Source: Cyanocohniella sp. LLY
GTDB taxonomy: Bacteria; Cyanobacteriota; Cyanobacteriia; Cyanobacteriales; Nostocaceae
Direction of reading: 5' to 3'
Assembly (NCBI GenBank): GCA_022241785.1
Contig: JAKOMP010000010.1
Span: forward strand, 35,142 to 99,141
DNA: 64,000 nt
Positions 61,060 to 64,000 of the stretch are shown here, in pieces. Below the pieces are notes generated by a model, which was not told where the DNA came from, made no database searches, and was given only the letters and a program-made list of their open reading frames with translations. The translations under genes were made by a program, and so were the position numbers. Positions within the stretch are counted from its first letter, which is position 1. Every line of letters starts with the position of its first letter.

Positions 61060-62248
61060 AGATGAAGAATCTGTACGCGAGAATCTGTTAGATTTACTAG
61101 AAGCCGAAGACTTTGAGACAATTACAGCGGCCAATGGCAAAATTGGTATAAATTTAGCTGTATCTAATGTGCCTGATTTAATTCTGTGCGACATGATGAT
61201 GCCAGAAATTGACGGTTATGGTGTATTAACAGCACTGCGTCAAGAACCTTTAACAGCGACAATTCCGTTTATTTTTTTGACTGCTAAATCTGCCAAATCT
61301 GACTTTCGTCAAGGCATGGATATGGGTGCAGACGATTATTTAACTAAGCCATTCACCCGCGCTGAACTGTTAAGTGCAATTATGAATCGGTTAGAAAGAC
61401 AAGCTACTTTAAGAAAATATTTGTCTACTCAAACTGTAATTCAAACATTATCTCCAAAAATGCAGTTGGTAGAAATGAGCTTAAATCGAGTCATTCACCA
61501 GCAAAAATTTGAAGAATTTGAGGTGTATTATCAACCGATTATTGATATTGCTTCTGGACAAATGATTGCGGCCGAAAGTTTATTGCGTTGGCATAGCCCA
61601 GAATTAGGTTCTGTTTCTCCAGCAGATTTTATTCCCTTGGCAGAGTCTACAGGTTTAATTGTGGCTATTGATCAATGGGTATTGCAAACTGTCTGTAAAC
61701 AAATTAAATCTTGGCAAAATATGGGAGTTTGCCCTTTAAGAATTGCTGTCAACGTATCGGTTATTGAATTTAATCGTCCAGAATTTACTCGAAAAATCAT
61801 TGATTTTATCCAAACAAATGAAGTAGAGCCAAAATATTTAGAGCTAGAAATAACAGAAAGTATGATTATGCAAAATCCTAATAGTGCAATTACAACGATG
61901 AATGCATTACAAGCCTTGGGCATAAGAGTTGCTGTTGATGATTTTGGCACAGGATATTCTTCTTTGATTTATTTAAAAAATCTGCCAATTAATACATTAA
62001 AAATAGACCGTTATTTTATTCATAATGTTGCTGATGATTATCAAAAATCTGCAATTATTAAGGCATTGATTGAAATGGCTCACAACTTGAAGATGCAAGT
62101 CACTGCCGAAGGTGTAGAAACAGAAGCCGAACTTAATTTTTTACGCCAAAATAAGTGTGATGCTATGCAAGGAATTTTATTTAGTCGGCCCTTATCAGCA
62201 GCAGATTTAGAAAATTTTCTGTGGAATAATAAACGCCTCTTTGCATAA
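61037..62248 (+). CDS. REC-EAL response regulator (c-di-GMP phosphodiesterase type)
   Basis: A 403-residue protein. The REC domain (1-120) has ILVIEDEE, the phospho-Asp in ILCDMMMPEIDG and the switch FLTAKS; the EAL domain (about 165-400) has the signature as ESL (AAESLLRWHSP), the catalytic Asn in NVSV, Glu in ELEITES, DDFGTGYSS, TLKIDR, AEGVE and QGILFSRP. All metal and substrate residues are visible, so hydrolysis of c-di-GMP is likely although EAL reads ESL. It starts inside the histidine kinase gene (61037-61059), suggesting coupled translation and cognate pairing. Confidence 0.94.
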   Translation: MVKILVIEDEESVRENLLDLLEAEDFETITAANGKIGINLAVSNVPDLILCDMMMPEIDGYGVLTALRQEPLTATIPFIFLTAKSAKSDFRQGMDMGADDYLTKPFTRAELLSAIMNRLERQATLRKYLSTQTVIQTLSPKMQLVEMSLNRVIHQQKFEEFEVYYQPIIDIASGQMIAAESLLRWHSPELGSVSPADFIPLAESTGLIVAIDQWVLQTVCKQIKSWQNMGVCPLRIAVNVSVIEFNRPEFTRKIIDFIQTNEVEPKYLELEITESMIMQNPNSAITTMNALQALGIRVAVDDFGTGYSSLIYLKNLPINTLKIDRYFIHNVADDYQKSAIIKALIEMAHNLKMQVTAEGVETEAELNFLRQNKCDAMQGILFSRPLSAADLENFLWNNKRLFA

Positions 62249-62403
62249 AGTAAACAAAAATTATCTGAAGTTTATTTTTTATGTTTTTAGTAATGGTATT
62301 TAATAATTTTGTAGTTAGTCATTGATACTTAGCTTGATTATTGAATAAAATTACACTATATTATATAGTCTATCGATTTTTATCATTCTTGTTTTCAATA
62401 AAT

Positions 62404-63585
62404 ATGAAAAAAATATTAGTTATTGAAGATGATATAAACGTGCGCCATAATATTTTAGATTTGCTATATGCTGAAGAATTCAATGCAATTGAAGCAGAAG
62501 ATGGTAGCCTGGGTTTGCAGTTAGCACAAACAGAAATTCCTGATTTGATTATCTGCGATGTGATGATGCCGGAACTAGACGGTTTTGGAGTACTGAAAGC
62601 ATTACGTCAAAACCCAACTACAGCAATAATTCCTTTCCTTTTTTTGACAGCTAAATCTGATAAGACTGATTTTCGCCAAGGTATGGAGTTAGGCGCAGAT
62701 GATTATCTAATCAAACCTTTTACACGAGCAGAATTATTAGCTGCAATTTCTTGTCGCTTAGAAAAACAAATTACCATTCATCAGCAAACCCAACAGAAAT
62801 TAGATAATCTGCGGAGTAGTATTACTTTATCTTTACCTCATGAAATGCGAACACCGTTAAATGGTATTTTGGGATTTTCGCAAATTCTCATGGAAGAAAG
62901 TGAATTACTAGATTCACAAGCAATCCGCGAAATGGCAGAATGCATTTATCAATCTGGCGAACGTTTATTTCGGTTGATTCAAAATTTTTTGCTCCACGCA
63001 GAACTAGAAATTGTGGCCACAGATCCAGAGCGAATTAAATTACTGCAAAGTCAGGTAACTGTATTTCCTACACTTACATTGACTAACTTGATTCATGAAA
63101 CCGCGAAAAAAGCAGGTAGGGAAGAAGATTTACAAATAGAGTTTTATCCATGTCATATTAATATATCTGCACAAAAAATTCATAAAATTATTGAAGAATT
63201 GATTGATAATGCTTTGAAGTTTTCCCCAGTAGGAACAAGAGTTCAGGTTACAAATAAAACTGTTAATAATACTTTTATGCTATCGTTTATTGATCATGGA
63301 CGAGGCATGACCGCAGCACAAATTGCTGAATTGGGAGCCTATAGGCAATTTGAGCGGAAACTACATGAACAACAAGGTTCAGGATTAGGATTAATTATTG
63401 CCAAACAGTTAGCTGAATTACACGGTGGTCAACTAAAAATTAAAAGTCAGCCACAAGAGGAAACTATCGTTACAGTAATACTTCCATGTAGTACGCCAGA
63501 AACATCGGTTTGTGATGACAGTCTTTACCAAAAAATATTACCCGCCTCAGATATTGCACCAGCTCAGTCTCCTGCTAAAAAATAG
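62404..63585 (+). CDS. REC-histidine kinase hybrid
   Basis: A 393-residue protein: a REC domain (about 1-120) strongly similar to that of the REC-EAL gene (both contain FLTAKS, DFRQGM and GADDYL-KPFTRAELL) followed by HisKA (SLPHEMRTPLNGILGF, conserved His) and HATPase (EELIDNALKFSP, DHGRGM, GSGLGLIIA). ATG 62404 is preferred; the frame extends to 62341 but without a better start. It lies 155 bp after the REC-EAL gene. An N-terminal REC with kinase output is typical of cyanobacterial relay proteins that receive phosphate from another kinase. Confidence 0.92.
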   Translation: MKKILVIEDDINVRHNILDLLYAEEFNAIEAEDGSLGLQLAQTEIPDLIICDVMMPELDGFGVLKALRQNPTTAIIPFLFLTAKSDKTDFRQGMELGADDYLIKPFTRAELLAAISCRLEKQITIHQQTQQKLDNLRSSITLSLPHEMRTPLNGILGFSQILMEESELLDSQAIREMAECIYQSGERLFRLIQNFLLHAELEIVATDPERIKLLQSQVTVFPTLTLTNLIHETAKKAGREEDLQIEFYPCHINISAQKIHKIIEELIDNALKFSPVGTRVQVTNKTVNNTFMLSFIDHGRGMTAAQIAELGAYRQFERKLHEQQGSGLGLIIAKQLAELHGGQLKIKSQPQEETIVTVILPCSTPETSVCDDSLYQKILPASDIAPAQSPAKK

Positions 63586-63909
63586 ATTTCTACGGCCTTT
63601 GTGTTGACGTGAGTTCAACAAATTTTAGAAACATCTCTTCAAAGTAATTAAACATATTTAAGCCCCTGTACAACGCGAAGAAGGGTTGGGGAGAGATTCA
63701 TTGAATAATACTTTGCCAGCTAAATAAAAGCGGTTCTTCGGTTACTTTTATGGTGATTATGAAAATTAACTGAATTATAAGGGCTATGATTTAAAGACAA
63801 TAATGCCTACGATTTAGATTTGGCAAGTATTTAAGAGATATTAAGCATTATGTAAAAATACCAAAATTATAATTTATATTATAAAATTGTTAGTTTTCAG
63901 GTATTTACG
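63586..63909. other. Intergenic region before the transposase
   Basis: 324 bp, AT-rich, no gene. GGTTCTTCGGTTAC at 63732-63745 resembles the GGTTCTT/GGCTCTT start of ISL3-type terminal repeats, so the left end of the insertion element may lie there. Confidence 0.45.
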
Positions 63910-64000
63910 ATGAAGTTTCCTGTAGAGCAAATCTTGAATCTCCCCGATATGAAAGTGTTAGATTTTCAAGAACTTGTTGGGGAAGAAATAATTATAACGA
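63910..64000 (+). CDS. Probable ISL3-family transposase, 5' end only
   Basis: Thirty codons (MKFPVEQILNLPDMKVLDF, then QELVGEEIIIT) run off the window. The LNLPDMKVLDFQELxGE pattern resembles the start of cyanobacterial ISL3 transposases, where a zinc-binding domain follows. With 30 residues the assignment is tentative. Confidence 0.5.
   Translation, partial: MKFPVEQILNLPDMKVLDFQELVGEEIIIT

Overview
The window reads as chromosome of a filamentous, probably heterocyst-forming cyanobacterium (Nostocales; Nostoc/Anabaena-like). The evidence is oxygenic-photosynthesis genes (chlorophyll synthase chlG, psbU, a BtpA protein, a PucC/BCD-type carrier), cyanobacterium-restricted families (DUF2862, DUF3120, Get3d, the TIGR03279-type radical SAM protein, VKOR-thioredoxin fusion), very frequent GCGATCGC (HIP1) octamers, and intergenic regions full of short tandem repeats (7-9 bp units), 20-odd-bp dispersed repeats and MITE-like palindromes, as is typical of that order. 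Species cannot be fixed from the sequence alone.

Layout. 1-6.3 kb: end of a Na+/H+ antiporter with Usp domains, an HD-domain hydrolase, an IS200/IS605-like end/structured-RNA remnant, prs, and a membrane Ser/Thr kinase followed by a small exported protein. 6.4-17.4 kb: cysE, a PPOX flavoprotein, an Lhr-like helicase overlapping an M20 amidohydrolase, bioD, an exported two-repeat protein, a small orphan ORF lying among CRISPR-repeat-like sequences, a well-preserved MITE, and the tldD-tldE pair. 17.6-28.5 kb: a nine-gene minus-strand polysaccharide cluster (Wzm/Wzt exporter, coiled-coil methyltransferase, three glycosyltransferases, a second methyltransferase, a large membrane protein, an SMR-type carrier). 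28.7-31 kb: a decaying tandem family of Uma2 nuclease-fold genes (two intact, one with a nonsense codon, one reduced to a C-terminal stub). 31.1-44.8 kb: DUF2862, Get3d, chlG, a cupin, an IMPase, the BCD carrier, an aldo/keto reductase, a DEAD-box RNA helicase, rimO, btpA and VKOR. 45.3-57.6 kb: CHASE2-PAS-GGDEF protein, a tiny exported peptide, nadB, psbU, a DUF3120 protein, uppP, a radical SAM protein and a GHL10-like exported protein. 57.9-64 kb: a signalling cluster (CBS/multi-PAS histidine kinase, REC-EAL protein, REC-histidine kinase) and the start of a probable ISL3-type transposase cut by the window edge.

How the parts work together. Wzm/Wzt with a C-terminal carbohydrate-binding domain, plus a methyltransferase built on exact 14-residue (two-heptad) repeats, resembles the ABC-exported O-antigen systems in which chain-terminal methylation and a coiled-coil ruler set polymer length; this is the most interesting system in the window. 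The GGDEF and EAL proteins give opposite arms of c-di-GMP turnover. Get3d, chlG, BCD carrier, BtpA, VKOR and PsbU all concern thylakoid or photosystem assembly. The most striking non-coding signals are a 124-bp MITE with a perfect 10-bp target duplication, a 24-bp leader repeat at the same distance before two unrelated genes, a recurring purine-tract/AATACTTCCT/pyrimidine-tract module, and a 27-bp repeat inserted in frame in a HIP1 site of a Uma2 gene.
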